NCBI RefSeq assembly: GCF_000718775.1
Contig: NZ_JOCB01000014.1
Coordinates: 32,375 to 96,374, forward strand
From: Streptomyces sp. NRRL S-31
GTDB lineage: Bacteria > Actinomycetota > Actinomycetes > Streptomycetales > Streptomycetaceae
Reading direction: 5' to 3'
DNA length: 64,000 nucleotides
Shown here: in pieces, positions 54,391 to 63,882 of the stretch
Layout: each line of letters starts with the position of its first letter
Position numbering within the stretch: the first letter of the stretch is position 1
Notes under the pieces: generated by a model
Seen by the model: the letters and a program-made list of their open reading frames with translations, nothing else
Told to the model about the DNA's origin: nothing
Database searches by the model: none
Position numbers and translations under genes: made by a program

Positions 54391-55139
54391 CGCACGCCTC
54401 CCGCGGCCTCTTCGGACGTCAGGGACCACCAGGACAGCAGGCGGTAGACCGGCTTGTCGGGCACCCGCTCACGGCTCCACGGCGGTGGCTGCACATTGGT
54501 GGTGGCGGAGCGGACCTGGACGCGCTGGATCACACCCTCCCCGCCCACCGGGTCGTCCCGGTACAGGCGCATCACCACGATCCGGCGCAGGTACTGCTCG
54601 GACAGCGAGCCGCGCAGGCCCACGGACCGGTTGTCGGTCCCGTGGGTGGCGTTGAAGAAGTCCCAGGCCCGGCGCAGTTCGTTCTGCTGGGTGTGGCTGG
54701 GGGCCAGGTTGCCGTCGATGGCCGCGCCGTCCTCGGCGGACAGGTCGGTCCATCCGGTGGTGCGCAGGCCGCCGTCGCGCATCCGCACCTCGGCGCGCAC
54801 CTGTACGGCGATGTTCTGCTGGAGGGGGTTGGGGGCGAACAGCTTCCAGTTCTGCTCGAACTCCGGGTAGACCCAGTCCTGGACGGCCTCGCCGTGCTGC
54901 TTCGTCACCGTGTTCGCGGGCGCGAGGCTGAGGAACACCATCAGCAGGTGCACACCGGCGGTGACGGCGACCACCGCGAGCGCCAGTGCCGCACCGACCT
55001 GGTAGCGGGGGGAGAGCCCGGCGACGCCGGTGCGGGGCGGGGACGGCGGGGAGTGCTCCGGGGGTTCTTCCGGGAGACGCGTCCCGGCCGACCCGTCGGG
55101 GGCCTGTGGGCCCCGCGGGTCCTCGTCGTGCGCGTCCAT
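54387..55139 (-). CDS. DUF5819 family membrane protein
   Basis: 250 residues from ATG 55139; ATG 55166 is a longer option. A disordered N terminus rich in Pro and Ser is followed by one membrane helix (about residues 50-72) and an extracytoplasmic domain beginning near W-V-Y-P-E-F-E-Q-N-W-K-L-F-A-P-N-P. This fits DUF5819, commonly next to HTTM genes. First gene of the DUF5819-HTTM-TrmH operon. The function is unknown. Confidence 0.82.
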   Translation of the reverse strand: MDAHDEDPRGPQAPDGSAGTRLPEEPPEHSPPSPPRTGVAGLSPRYQVGAALALAVVAVTAGVHLLMVFLSLAPANTVTKQHGEAVQDWVYPEFEQNWKLFAPNPLQQNIAVQVRAEVRMRDGGLRTTGWTDLSAEDGAAIDGNLAPSHTQQNELRRAWDFFNATHGTDNRSVGLRGSLSEQYLRRIVVMRLYRDDPVGGEGVIQRVQVRSATTNVQPPPWSRERVPDKPVYRLLSWWSLTSEEAAGGVR

Positions 55140-55555
55140 CGCGTGCCGTCCCCCGTCTCGGATCATGCGGTCAACTCGGTCGTCAGGCCCGGCCGTCGGG
55201 CTCAGCGGGTCGGCTGAGCGGCCGGTCCGGTGGCGCGGCGCCGTCCCGGGCGCCACGAAGTCCACGAGCGCCGCGTCCGGGCGCTCGACGGAACGGTACT
55301 CAGCCCGGGGCCCCGGGCGCAGCCCCGGGTGGGAGCCAGGGGCGGTGGTCCTCGCCAGGCGGTACGGCGGCGGTGCCGGAACGCCCGCCGCCCGGCCTGT
55401 CCGGAGGCGTGGTCCACGGGCGGCTCCGCCGAGTTTTCCACAGCGGTTGACACCCCGCCGCGCCCGGCACACCATGGATGCGCACGGACCGAACGATCGG
55501 TCGGGACGGCTTGAACGGACCGGATCACCGCAGAGCCCGAGGTCAGGGGGACCGC
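55140..55555. promoter_or_regulatory. Divergent intergenic region of the DUF5819 and paaABCDE operons
   Basis: This 416-bp spacer holds the second paa operator at 55488-55501 and the DUF5819 promoter. A CCCCGGG-rich inverted segment lies around 55305-55331. TTTTCCACAG at 55434-55443 also occurs before paaN/paaH at 50579-50588. No gene was recognised in it. Confidence 0.5.
55488..55501. promoter_or_regulatory. paa operator copy 2
   Basis: ACCGAACGATCGGT is the exact reverse complement of the operator at 50612-50625, extended here to GACCGAACGATCGGTC. It lies 55 bp before the paaA start. Confidence 0.85.
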
Positions 55556-56568
<1,013 letters not shown>

Positions 56569-56572
<4 letters not shown>

Positions 56573-56856
56573 GCACCACCGACTGGCCCCTGTGGGAGGT
56601 CTTCGTCCGCTCCCGGCGCGGCCTCTCCCACACCCACGCCGGCAGCCTGCACGCACCCGACGCCGAGCTGGCCCTGCGCAACGCCCGCGACCTCTACACC
56701 CGGCGCGGCGAGGGCGTCTCCATCTGGGTCGTCCCGGCCGCCGCGATCACCGCGTCCTCGCCGGACGAGAAGGACCCGTTCTTCGAACCGGCCGCCGACA
56801 AGCCCTACCGGCACCCGACCTTCTACGAGATCCCGGAAGGGGTGAAGCACCTGTGA
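56569..56856 (+). CDS. paaB: Phenylacetyl-CoA epoxidase subunit B
   Basis: 95 residues, ATG overlapping the paaA stop (ATGA). Starts W-P-L-W-E-V-F-V-R and has [12 protein letters not shown], the PaaB signature. It is a small non-catalytic subunit that joins PaaA-PaaC dimers. Length is normal for the family. Confidence 0.95.
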
Positions 56857-57584
56857 CCGCCACCGGCCCCGCCACCGTCCCGGTGACCGCCGCGCTCGCC
56901 CTCGGCGACGACGCCCTGGTGCTCTCCCACCGCCTCGGGGAGTGGGCCGGGCACGCCCCCGTCCTGGAGGAGGAGGTCGCCCTCGCCAACATCGCCCTGG
57001 ACCTGCTCGGCCAGGCCCGGGTGCTGCTGTCGCTGGCCGGCGACGAGGACGAACTGGCCTATCTGCGCGAGGAGCGCGCCTTCCGCAACCTCCAGCTGGT
57101 CGAGCAGCCGAACGGCGACTTCGCGCACACCATCGCCCGCCAGCTCTACTTCTCCACCTACCAGCAGCTGCTGCACACCGAATTGGCGGCCGGTGACGGC
57201 CCGTTCGCCCCACTGGCCGCGAAGGCGGTGAAGGAGGTCGCCTACCACCGCGACCACGCCGAGCAGTGGACGCTGCGGCTCGGCGACGGCACCCGGACCG
57301 GTCATGAGCGGATGCGGCGGGCCTGTGACGCGCTGTGGCGGTTCACCGGGGAGTTGTTCCAGCCGGTGGAGGGCCTGGACGCCGACTGGACGCGCATGGA
57401 GGAGCGGTGGCTGGAGTCCGTCGAGGACGTCCTCGGCCGTGCCACGCTCTCCCTCCCCGAGGGTCCGCGCACCGGAGCCTGGTCGGCGGGCGCGGGCCGC
57501 CAGGGCGTGCACACCGAGCCGTTCGGCCGGATGCTCGCCGAGATGCAGCATCTGCACCGCAGTCACCCGGGGGCGTCATGGTGA
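56853..57584 (+). CDS. paaC: Phenylacetyl-CoA epoxidase subunit C
   Basis: 243 residues from GTG 56853, overlapping paaB by four bases (GTGA). It is a ferritin-like structural subunit, with L-D-L-L-G-Q-A-R-x-L-L and E-V-A-Y-H-R-D-H conserved. It stabilises PaaA but has no active iron centre in the family. Length is normal. Confidence 0.95.
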   Translation: MTATGPATVPVTAALALGDDALVLSHRLGEWAGHAPVLEEEVALANIALDLLGQARVLLSLAGDEDELAYLREERAFRNLQLVEQPNGDFAHTIARQLYFSTYQQLLHTELAAGDGPFAPLAAKAVKEVAYHRDHAEQWTLRLGDGTRTGHERMRRACDALWRFTGELFQPVEGLDADWTRMEERWLESVEDVLGRATLSLPEGPRTGAWSAGAGRQGVHTEPFGRMLAEMQHLHRSHPGASW

Positions 57585-58105
57585 CGGCCACCGCCCTGGA
57601 GGCGGAGCTGCTGGAGCTGGCCGGATCGGTGCCCGACCCCGAGCTGCCCGTGCTCACCCTGCGGGAGCTGGGCGTGGTCCGGGCGGTGCGCCTCCACGGC
57701 CCGGACGCGGTGGAAGTCGAGCTGACCCCCACCTACACCGGATGCCCGGCCGTCGAGGCGATGAGCGTCGACATCGAGCGGCTGCTGCGCGCCCACGGCC
57801 TGCGCGAGGTCAGCGTCCGCACGGTGCTCAGCCCGGCCTGGTCGACCGACGACATCACGCCGGAAGGCCGGGAGAAGCTGCGGGAGTTCGGCATAGCTCC
57901 CCCGCGCGTGCACCACGCCGGCGGCCCGGTGCCGCTGACCCTGGGACCCACCCGCACCCACGGCTTCGAGGACGAGCCGGTCCGCTGCCCGCACTGCGGC
58001 GCGGCCGACACCGAGCTGCTGAGCCGGTTCTCCTCCACCGCGTGCAAGGCACTGCGCCGCTGCCTGGCCTGCCGTGAACCGTTCGACCACTTCAAGGAGT
58101 TGTGA
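57578..58105 (+). CDS. paaD: PaaD, iron-sulfur assembly-like maturation factor
   Basis: 175 residues from ATG 57578, overlapping paaC by seven bases. The N-terminal MIP18/DUF59-like domain has V-P-D-P-E-L-P. The C-terminal part has two CxxC pairs, C-P-H-C and C-L-A-C. PaaD helps insert iron-sulfur centres needed by the epoxidase system. Length matches the family. Confidence 0.94.
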   Translation: MVTATALEAELLELAGSVPDPELPVLTLRELGVVRAVRLHGPDAVEVELTPTYTGCPAVEAMSVDIERLLRAHGLREVSVRTVLSPAWSTDDITPEGREKLREFGIAPPRVHHAGGPVPLTLGPTRTHGFEDEPVRCPHCGAADTELLSRFSSTACKALRRCLACREPFDHFKEL

Positions 58106-59169
58106 TGGCGCGCTTCCACCCGCTCCCGGTGGCCGCGGTCGACCGGCTCACGGACGACTCCGTCGCCCTCACCCTCGCCGTCCCGCCCCAGCTGCGCGAG
58201 GAGTACCGGCACGCACCCGGCCAGCACCTCACGCTGCGCCGCCGGGCCGACGGCACGGAGATCCGGCGCACCTACTCGATCTGCTCCCCCGCCCCCGACC
58301 CGGCCGGGGCGGGCCCGAAGACGCTGCGGGTCGGCGTGCGACTGGTGGAGGGCGGCGCCTTCTCCACCTACGCGCTCAAGGAGATCAACGCCGGGGACGA
58401 GCTGGAGGTGATGACCCCGGCGGGCCGCTTCACGCTGGAACCGGCCCCGGGACTGTACGCGGCGGTGGTCGGCGGCAGCGGCATCACCCCGGTGCTGTCC
58501 ATCGTCGCCACCCTGCTGGCACGCGAGCCGGCGGCCCGGTTCTGTCTGATACGCAGCGACCGCACCGCCGCGTCGACGATGTTCCTGGAGGAGGTCGCCG
58601 ACCTGAAGGACCGCTATCCCCAGCGGCTCCAGCTGGTGACCGTGCTCTCCCGGGAGGAGCAGCAGGCGGGCCTGCCGTCGGGCCGGCTCGACCGGGAGCG
58701 GCTCACCGGGCTGCTGCCCGCGCTGCTGCCGGTGGAGCGGGTGGCGGGCTGGTTCCTGTGCGGGCCGTACGGACTGGTGCAGGGTGCCGAACGGGCACTG
58801 CGCGAGCTGGGCGTGGAGCGCGGCCGGGTCCATGAGGAGATCTTCCACGTGGACGCGGGGTCGGCCCCGGCGGCGACGGCTGCGGCACCCACGCACAGCA
58901 CGGTCACCGCGCGGCTCGACGGGCGTGGCGGCACCTGGCCGGTGCGGGAGGGCGAATCGCTGCTGGAGACGGTGCTGCGCAACCGGCCCGACGCGCCCTA
59001 CGCCTGCAAGGGCGGGGTGTGCGGGACCTGCCGGGCGTTCCTGGTCGGGGGCGAGGTGCGCATGGACCGCAACTTCGCGCTGGAGACGGAGGAGACGGAC
59101 GCCGGGTACGTACTGGCCTGCCAGTCGCATCCGCTGACGGAGAGCGTGGAGCTGGACTTCGACCGCTGA
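58105..59169 (+). CDS. paaE: Phenylacetyl-CoA epoxidase reductase subunit E
   Basis: 354 residues from ATG 58105, sharing one base with the paaD stop and preceded by AAGGAG. An FAD-binding domain has R-R-T-Y-S-I-C-S, and an NAD(P) domain has G-G-S-G-I-T-P-V-L. The C-terminal plant-type [2Fe-2S] domain has C301, C306, C309 and C339. It passes electrons from NADPH to PaaA. Last gene of paaABCDE. Confidence 0.96.
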   Translation: MARFHPLPVAAVDRLTDDSVALTLAVPPQLREEYRHAPGQHLTLRRRADGTEIRRTYSICSPAPDPAGAGPKTLRVGVRLVEGGAFSTYALKEINAGDELEVMTPAGRFTLEPAPGLYAAVVGGSGITPVLSIVATLLAREPAARFCLIRSDRTAASTMFLEEVADLKDRYPQRLQLVTVLSREEQQAGLPSGRLDRERLTGLLPALLPVERVAGWFLCGPYGLVQGAERALRELGVERGRVHEEIFHVDAGSAPAATAAAPTHSTVTARLDGRGGTWPVREGESLLETVLRNRPDAPYACKGGVCGTCRAFLVGGEVRMDRNFALETEETDAGYVLACQSHPLTESVELDFDR

Positions 59170-59179
59170 GGACGACCGT

Positions 59180-59213
59180 CCCCCCGGGCACCCGGGCACC
59201 CGGGCACCCGGCG
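59180..59213. repeat. CCCGGGCA tandem repeat after paaE
   Basis: The eight-base unit CCCGGGCA repeats about three times just after the paaE stop. It may form part of a terminator, but no clear stem was seen. Confidence 0.6.
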
Positions 59214-59245
59214 ACCGTTCCCTTCTCCTGGAATCTGTTCTATCT

Positions 59246-59258
59246 TGACGGACCGTCA
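59246..59258. promoter_or_regulatory. Candidate TetR-type operator TGACGG-A-CCGTCA
   Basis: A perfect 6-bp inverted repeat around one base lies 29-41 bp upstream of the acyl-CoA dehydrogenase GTG. It is unlike the paa operator, so a different regulator is expected. Confidence 0.6.
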
Positions 59259-59286
59259 GATGACCGGACCGCCGGGAGGACGGGCC

Positions 59287-60428
59287 GTGGACTTCACCTT
59301 CACCGAGGAGCAGTCGGCGGCGGCCGAGGCGGCGCGGGGGGTGTTCGCCGGGGTGGTGCCGGATTCGGTGCCCAGTCCGGCGCTCACCGTCGGCGCCGTG
59401 GCCGAGGGCTTCGACCGGGCGCTGTGGTCCCGGCTGGCCGCCGCCGACCTGCTGAGTCTGCTGCTCGCCGAGGAGCACGGCGGAGCGGACCTGGACGCCA
59501 TCGCGCTCTGTCTGGTGCTGCGCGAGGCGGGCCGGGTGCTGGCGCGGGTGCCGCTGCTGGAGCACAGTGCCGCCGCGGCGGTCCTACGGGTCTACGGTGG
59601 GCCGGAGCCGACGGACCGCCTGCTGGCCCGGGCGGGGCGCGGGGAACTGGTGCTGACCGTCGCGGCGCACGGACGCACCGGCCATGACCCGGCCGAGCCC
59701 GCCGTGGTCGCCCGGCGGGACGGGCAGGCGTGGCTGCTGGACGGGGTGCAGACGGCCGTGCCCTGGGCGTACGACGCGGACCTGGTCGTCGTACCGGCGC
59801 ATCCTGAGGGCACGGCGGCCGGACGGACGGTGCTGGCGCTGGTGCCGCGCGGGGCGGAGGGCCTGGTCGCCGCCGAGCAGGTCTCCACCAGCGGTGAGCG
59901 GCTGGCCGAGCTGCGGCTGCGGTCCGTGCGCGTCGAGCCCGGTGAGGTGATCGAGGCCGACGGCGCCTGGGAGTGGCTGCACGCGCTGCTGGTGACCGGG
60001 ACCTGCGCGCTGGCGCTCGGGCTGGGTGAGCGGGTGCTGCGGATGACCGCGGAGTACACCGGCGGGCGGGAGCAGTTCGGGCATCCGATCGCCACGTTCC
60101 AGGCGGTGGCGGTGCAGGCCGCGGACCGGTACACCGACCTGCGCGCCATGGAGGCCACCCTCTGGCAGGCCGCGCGGCGGATCGCCTCGGGCGTGCCGGG
60201 CGCGCTGCCCGCCGCAGCAGACGTCGCCGTGGCGAAGATCTGGGCGGCGGAGGGGGTACGGCGGTGGTGCAGACGGCACAGCACCTGCACGGCGGGTTCG
60301 GCGCGGACACCGACCACCCGCTGCACCGGTACCACGCCTGGGCCAAGCACCTGGAACTGGCGCTCGGCCCGGCGGCGGCCTACGAGGAGAGGCTCGGCGA
60401 CCTGCTGGCCACCCATACCCTCGGCTGA
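59287..60428 (+). pseudogene. Acyl-CoA dehydrogenase gene with a one-base frameshift near the 3' end
   Basis: The first frame, from GTG 59287, encodes an acyl-CoA dehydrogenase to about residue 325, ending in A-K-I-W-A-A-E-G-V-R-R. Around 60261-60265 the family sequence moves to another frame: V-V-Q-T-A-Q-H-L-H-G-G-F-G then runs to TGA at 60426-60428, which fits a normal end at about 380 residues. One missing G in the run GGCGG explains it. Without correction the frame runs on through the opposite-strand genes to 61926. True decay or a sequencing error cannot be told apart here. Confidence 0.85.
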
Positions 60429-60470
60429 CGAGAACGGTCCGGCACCTCCCGGCACCTGCCCCGCCCCGAA

Positions 60471-60507
60471 CCCGGCTCCCGGCTCCCGGCTCCCGGCTCC
60501 CGGCTCC
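60471..60507. repeat. CCCGGCT tandem repeat
   Basis: The seven-base unit CCCGGCT occurs five times in a row from 60471 to 60505, with GGCTCCGGG-like remnants up to about 60553. It lies between the convergent acyl-CoA dehydrogenase and rhodanese genes. The complementary CCGGAGCCGGG could pair within it. Confidence 0.85.
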
Positions 60508-60555
60508 GGGATTCCGGCTCCGGGCGCGGGTTCCGGATTCGGCTCCGGGTGCCGG

Positions 60556-60903
60556 TCAGAGGACGGAGCCCGGCTTTCCGTCGTCGGTGACGACCGGGCG
60601 GCCGGACTGCTCCCACTGGTGCATGCCGCCGTCGACGTTCACCGCGTCGATGCCCTGCTGGACCAGGTACATGGTGACCTGGGCCGATCGGCCGCCCGAG
60701 CGGCAGATGACGTGGACGCGGCCGTCCTGCGGGGCGGCCTCGGTCAGCTCGCCGTAACGGGCCACGAAGTCACTCATGGGAAGGTGCAGCGCCCCCTCGG
60801 CGTGGCCCGCCTGCCACTCGTCGTCCTCGCGGACGTCCAGCAGGAAGTCTCCGTCCTTGAGGTCCGTGACCTGGACCGTGGGCACACCAGCTCCGAAATT
60901 CAT
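60556..60903 (-). CDS. Single-domain rhodanese-like protein
   Basis: 115 residues from ATG 60903. One rhodanese domain with catalytic C67 in I-C-R-S-G-G-R-S. The active-site loop length fits sulfur-transfer rhodaneses of the GlpE/PspE type rather than Cdc25-like phosphatases. Cytoplasmic, with no signal peptide. The sulfur acceptor is unknown. Confidence 0.9.
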   Translation of the reverse strand: MNFGAGVPTVQVTDLKDGDFLLDVREDDEWQAGHAEGALHLPMSDFVARYGELTEAAPQDGRVHVICRSGGRSAQVTMYLVQQGIDAVNVDGGMHQWEQSGRPVVTDDGKPGSVL

Positions 60904-60933
60904 GGATCCGACGCTACCCGAAGCGGCGGCGGC

Positions 60934-61746
60934 TCAGTCCTGTCCCAGCAGAGCGGCCAGGCTCGCCTCGCGCTGGGCGATGTCGGCGCGGAGCCGGTCG
61001 GCGATCTCCTCGAGCAGCCTGTCGGGGTCGTCCGGGGCCAGGCGGAGCAGGCCGGCGATCGCGCCGTCCTCCAGCTCACGGGCGATCACAGTGATCAGTT
61101 CCTTGCGCTGGGCGAGCCATTCGAGCCGGGCGTACAGCTCCTCGGCCGGGCTCGGGAGGCGCTCGGGCGGCACCGGCCCGGCGGCCCACTCCGCGGCCAG
61201 CTCCGTGAGGAGGGTCTCGTCGCCACGGGCGTAGGCGGCGTTGACCCGGCTGAGGAACTCCTCGCGCCGCTTGCGCTCCGCTTCCTCCTGCGCCAGGTCG
61301 GGGTGCGCCTTGCGGGCCAGGTCGCGGTAGAGCTTGCGGGCCTCCTCGCTGGGCCTGACCCGCTGCGGGGGCCGCACCGGCTGGTCGGTGAGCATCGCGG
61401 TGGCCTCGGGGAACAGGCCGTCACCGTCCATCCAGCCGTGCAGCAGCTCCTCCACCCCCGGGATCGGCAGCACCTGGGCGCGGGCTTCCGCGGCACGGCG
61501 GATGTCCTCGGGGTCACCGGTGCGGGCCGCCCGCGCCTCGGCGATCTCCGCGTCCAGTTCCTCGATCCGGGCGTAGAGCGGGCCGAGTCGCTGCTCGTGC
61601 AGGCGGGAGAAGTTCTCGACCTCGACGCGGAACGTCTCCACGGCGATCTCGTACTCGATCAGCGCCTGCTCGGCGGCCCGGACGGCCCGTTCCAGCCGTT
61701 CCTCGGGGCGTGGCGGCTGGGCCTGGCCGTCTTCGGGGGTCGTCAC
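60934..61746 (-). CDS. J-domain protein
   Basis: 270 residues from GTG 61746. A long coiled-coil-like helix occupies about residues 15-75. A J-domain follows with the H148-P-D150 motif that stimulates DnaK ATPase. There is no Gly/Phe region or zinc finger, so it is a type C J-protein that brings a specific client to DnaK. A helical C-terminal part follows. Confidence 0.85.
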   Translation of the reverse strand: MTTPEDGQAQPPRPEERLERAVRAAEQALIEYEIAVETFRVEVENFSRLHEQRLGPLYARIEELDAEIAEARAARTGDPEDIRRAAEARAQVLPIPGVEELLHGWMDGDGLFPEATAMLTDQPVRPPQRVRPSEEARKLYRDLARKAHPDLAQEEAERKRREEFLSRVNAAYARGDETLLTELAAEWAAGPVPPERLPSPAEELYARLEWLAQRKELITVIARELEDGAIAGLLRLAPDDPDRLLEEIADRLRADIAQREASLAALLGQD

Positions 61747-61841
61747 CCGCCCAGCGTAGCGCTGCGCTCGGCCGGGACCGGTGGCCGTGGTTCCGCCGCG
61801 CGCGAAGCGCGGTACCCCCGGGGCTTGGGCGACCGGGTCGC

Positions 61842-63341
61842 TCACACTCCCGTCTCGGCCGCCACCCGGCCGGTGCGGATGCCTGCCAGGAGATCGGTGT
61901 GGTCGGCCTCCGTGCGGTCGGCGTAGACGACGGCGAACGTGGCGATCGCCTCGTCCAGCTCCCCGTTCTTGCTGCAGTAGCCGGCGATCAGCCGTGGGTC
62001 GGCGCTGTGGGAGTGGGCGCGGGCCAGCAGGGCGCCGGTCATCCGGCCGTAGTCGTCGAGCTGGTCGGCGGCGAGGGCGGCCGGGTCGACGCTGCCCTTG
62101 CGGTTGCGGAACTGGCGCACCTGGTAGGGGCGCCCCTCGACGGTGGTCCAGCCGAGCAGGATGTCGCTGACCACCTGCATCCGCCGCTGTCCGAGGACCA
62201 CCCGGCGGCCCTCGTGCGCCACCGGCGCGGTGGTGAAGCCGGCCGTGGCCAAATGCGGGACGAGCGCGGAGGGGCGGGCCTCCTTCACCTGGAGGACCAG
62301 GGGCTCCCCTCGGTGGTCGAGCAGCAGGACGACGTACGACCGGGTGCCGACGCTGCCGGTGCCGACCACCCGGAAGGCCACGTCGTGCACGGCGTGCCGG
62401 GCGAGCAGCGGGTGGAGGTCCTCGCCGAGCGTGCCGACGTACGCCTCCAGGGACGCGGTGACCGCCGCGGCCTCGGCGTCCGGGATGCGGCGCAGCACCG
62501 GCGGGGCGGGCACGAACCGGCGTCCGCCGTCCTCGTCGGGCTCGGTCGACTTGGCCGCGAACCGGCCGCTGGTGTTGGACCGGGCCTTCTCGGAGACCCG
62601 CTGGAGCGTGCCGAGCAGGTCGTGGGCGTCGGTGTGGGAGACCAGTTCCTCGTCCGCGATGGCGTTCCAGGCGTCGAGGACGGGCAGCTTGGCGAGCAGC
62701 CGCATGGTGCGGCGGTAGGCGCCGGCCGCGTCCCGCGCCGCCGCACGGCAGGTGTCCTCGTCGGCGCCCGCCTCCCGGCCGGCCAGCACCAGCGAGGCCG
62801 CGAGCCGCTTCAGGTCCCACTCCCAGGGGCCGTGCACGGTCTCGTCGAAGTCGTTGAGGTCGATGACGAGGTCGCCGCGGGCGTCGCCGTACAGGCCGAA
62901 GTTGGCCGCGTGGGCGTCCCCGCATATCTGGGTGCCGATCCCGGTCATGGGGGTGCGCGCGAGGTCGTACGCCATGAGCCCGGCCGAGCCGCGCAGGAAC
63001 GCGAACGGTCCGGCCGCCATCCGGCCCACCCGCAGCGGGGTCAGCTCGGGGATGCGGCCGGCGTTGGACTCCAGCACCGCGCTCACCGCGTCGGGGCGGC
63101 CGGGGTCCGGGTCGAAGGTCCGGTGCGCGGAGCGGGGGACGCCGGTCCGGAGCGCCTTGCCCTCCTTCTTCGGCGAGACCGGCGAGCCCTCGGGCGGCCA
63201 GGGGGCGAACCCGCGCACCCGGGGCAGCCGGGACGGCCGGGACGGCCGGGACGGCCGGCGCGCGCCGCCCGCCCGGTCCGTCGTGTCCTTCCCGCCCGCC
63301 TCGTCCGCCGTGTCCGTCGTCCCCACACCGGTACCGGTCAT
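61842..63341 (-). CDS. DUF2252 family protein
   Basis: 499 residues from ATG 63341. Residues 1-60 are disordered. The rest is a kinase-like DUF2252 fold, with I-C-G-D-A-H-A-A-N-F-G and D-L-N-D-F-D-E corresponding to catalytic-loop and metal-binding positions of APH-type kinases. The function is unknown. An exact DnaA box lies about 105 bp upstream of the start. Confidence 0.88.
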   Translation of the reverse strand: MTGTGVGTTDTADEAGGKDTTDRAGGARRPSRPSRPSRLPRVRGFAPWPPEGSPVSPKKEGKALRTGVPRSAHRTFDPDPGRPDAVSAVLESNAGRIPELTPLRVGRMAAGPFAFLRGSAGLMAYDLARTPMTGIGTQICGDAHAANFGLYGDARGDLVIDLNDFDETVHGPWEWDLKRLAASLVLAGREAGADEDTCRAAARDAAGAYRRTMRLLAKLPVLDAWNAIADEELVSHTDAHDLLGTLQRVSEKARSNTSGRFAAKSTEPDEDGGRRFVPAPPVLRRIPDAEAAAVTASLEAYVGTLGEDLHPLLARHAVHDVAFRVVGTGSVGTRSYVVLLLDHRGEPLVLQVKEARPSALVPHLATAGFTTAPVAHEGRRVVLGQRRMQVVSDILLGWTTVEGRPYQVRQFRNRKGSVDPAALAADQLDDYGRMTGALLARAHSHSADPRLIAGYCSKNGELDEAIATFAVVYADRTEADHTDLLAGIRTGRVAAETGV

Positions 63342-63756
63342 CGCGACCGCCTCCCCCGTACTGCCCGCGCGCCCTTCGAACAGGCGCCGGTACGAACATC
63401 AACTCGGGGAGACCGTACAACCGGTGACCGAAACGCGTCAGACCCTGTGGACAACTCCCCCGGCGCCACCCGGACCCGAGCGTCCCCACCGGCCTCCGCT
63501 GCTCCGGCGCGGCGGCACGCGCCGTCATGTGTGGCCCTCGTCACGCGCGATGGCGAGGGCCGGAGGCCGTGGGGAGTGGCCGTGGCGGGTGGCCGTGGCG
63601 AGCCTTCGGCGGCGCCCGCCACCGGACGGCCCGTCAAGTGGGCGTCGCCCCGCGCAGGCTTGAGAGCTTCCTCACACCACCATCCGCGCGGCACATGGTC
63701 GCGGACCGGCACCGCGGGCACGGCCACGCATGACCGCATACGACCAAGGCATACGA
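63342..63756. other. Intergenic region upstream of the DUF2252 gene
   Basis: About 415 bp with no supported gene. It holds the exact DnaA box TGTGGACAA at 63446-63454 and ends at the tRNA terminator. Short open frames here lack ribosome sites and recognisable sequence. Confidence 0.5.
63446..63454. promoter_or_regulatory. Exact DnaA box
   Basis: TGTGGACAA, the complement of TTGTCCACA, in the region upstream of the DUF2252 gene. It is a single box with no second copy nearby. Confidence 0.5.
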
Positions 63757-63790
63757 CTGAGGGCCCATCGTTTTCACGATGGGCCCTCAG
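63757..63790 (-). terminator. Terminator of the tRNA-Leu gene
   Basis: CTGAGGGCCCATCGT (63757-63771) and its exact complement (63776-63790) form a 15-bp stem with a TTTC loop, just downstream of the tRNA on the minus strand. Confidence 0.88.
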
Positions 63791-63798
63791 CCTCTGTG

Positions 63799-63882
63799 TG
63801 CGCGAGGGGGGAGTTGAACCCCCACGCCCTTTCGGGCACTGGAACCTGAATCCAGCGCGTCTGCCTATTCCGCCACCCGCGC
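63799..63882 (-). tRNA. tRNA-Leu (anticodon CAG)
   Basis: On the minus strand the sequence folds as a class II tRNA with a long variable arm: acceptor 5' GCGCGGG pairs with 3' CTCGCGC with one G-T pair, and the T arm is GGGGG-TTCAACT-CCCCC. The anticodon loop TTCAGGT gives anticodon CAG, decoding CUG. CCA is not encoded. Length 84 without CCA is normal for tRNA-Leu. Confidence 0.95.

Noticed and set aside
58844..58857. CTTCCACGTGGACG in paaE as a parS-like site
   Set aside because: Five mismatches to parS; only the CACGTG core matches.
60266..61926. Long open frame continuing rightward from the acyl-CoA dehydrogenase, giving an 893-residue fusion
   Set aside because: After the frameshift the translation has no family sequence and runs antisense to the rhodanese and J-domain genes; open frames of this kind are a by-product of high G+C.
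63527..63733. Small ORF of 68 codons in the last intergenic region
   Set aside because: No ribosome site and no recognisable sequence; composition is as expected for a chance frame.
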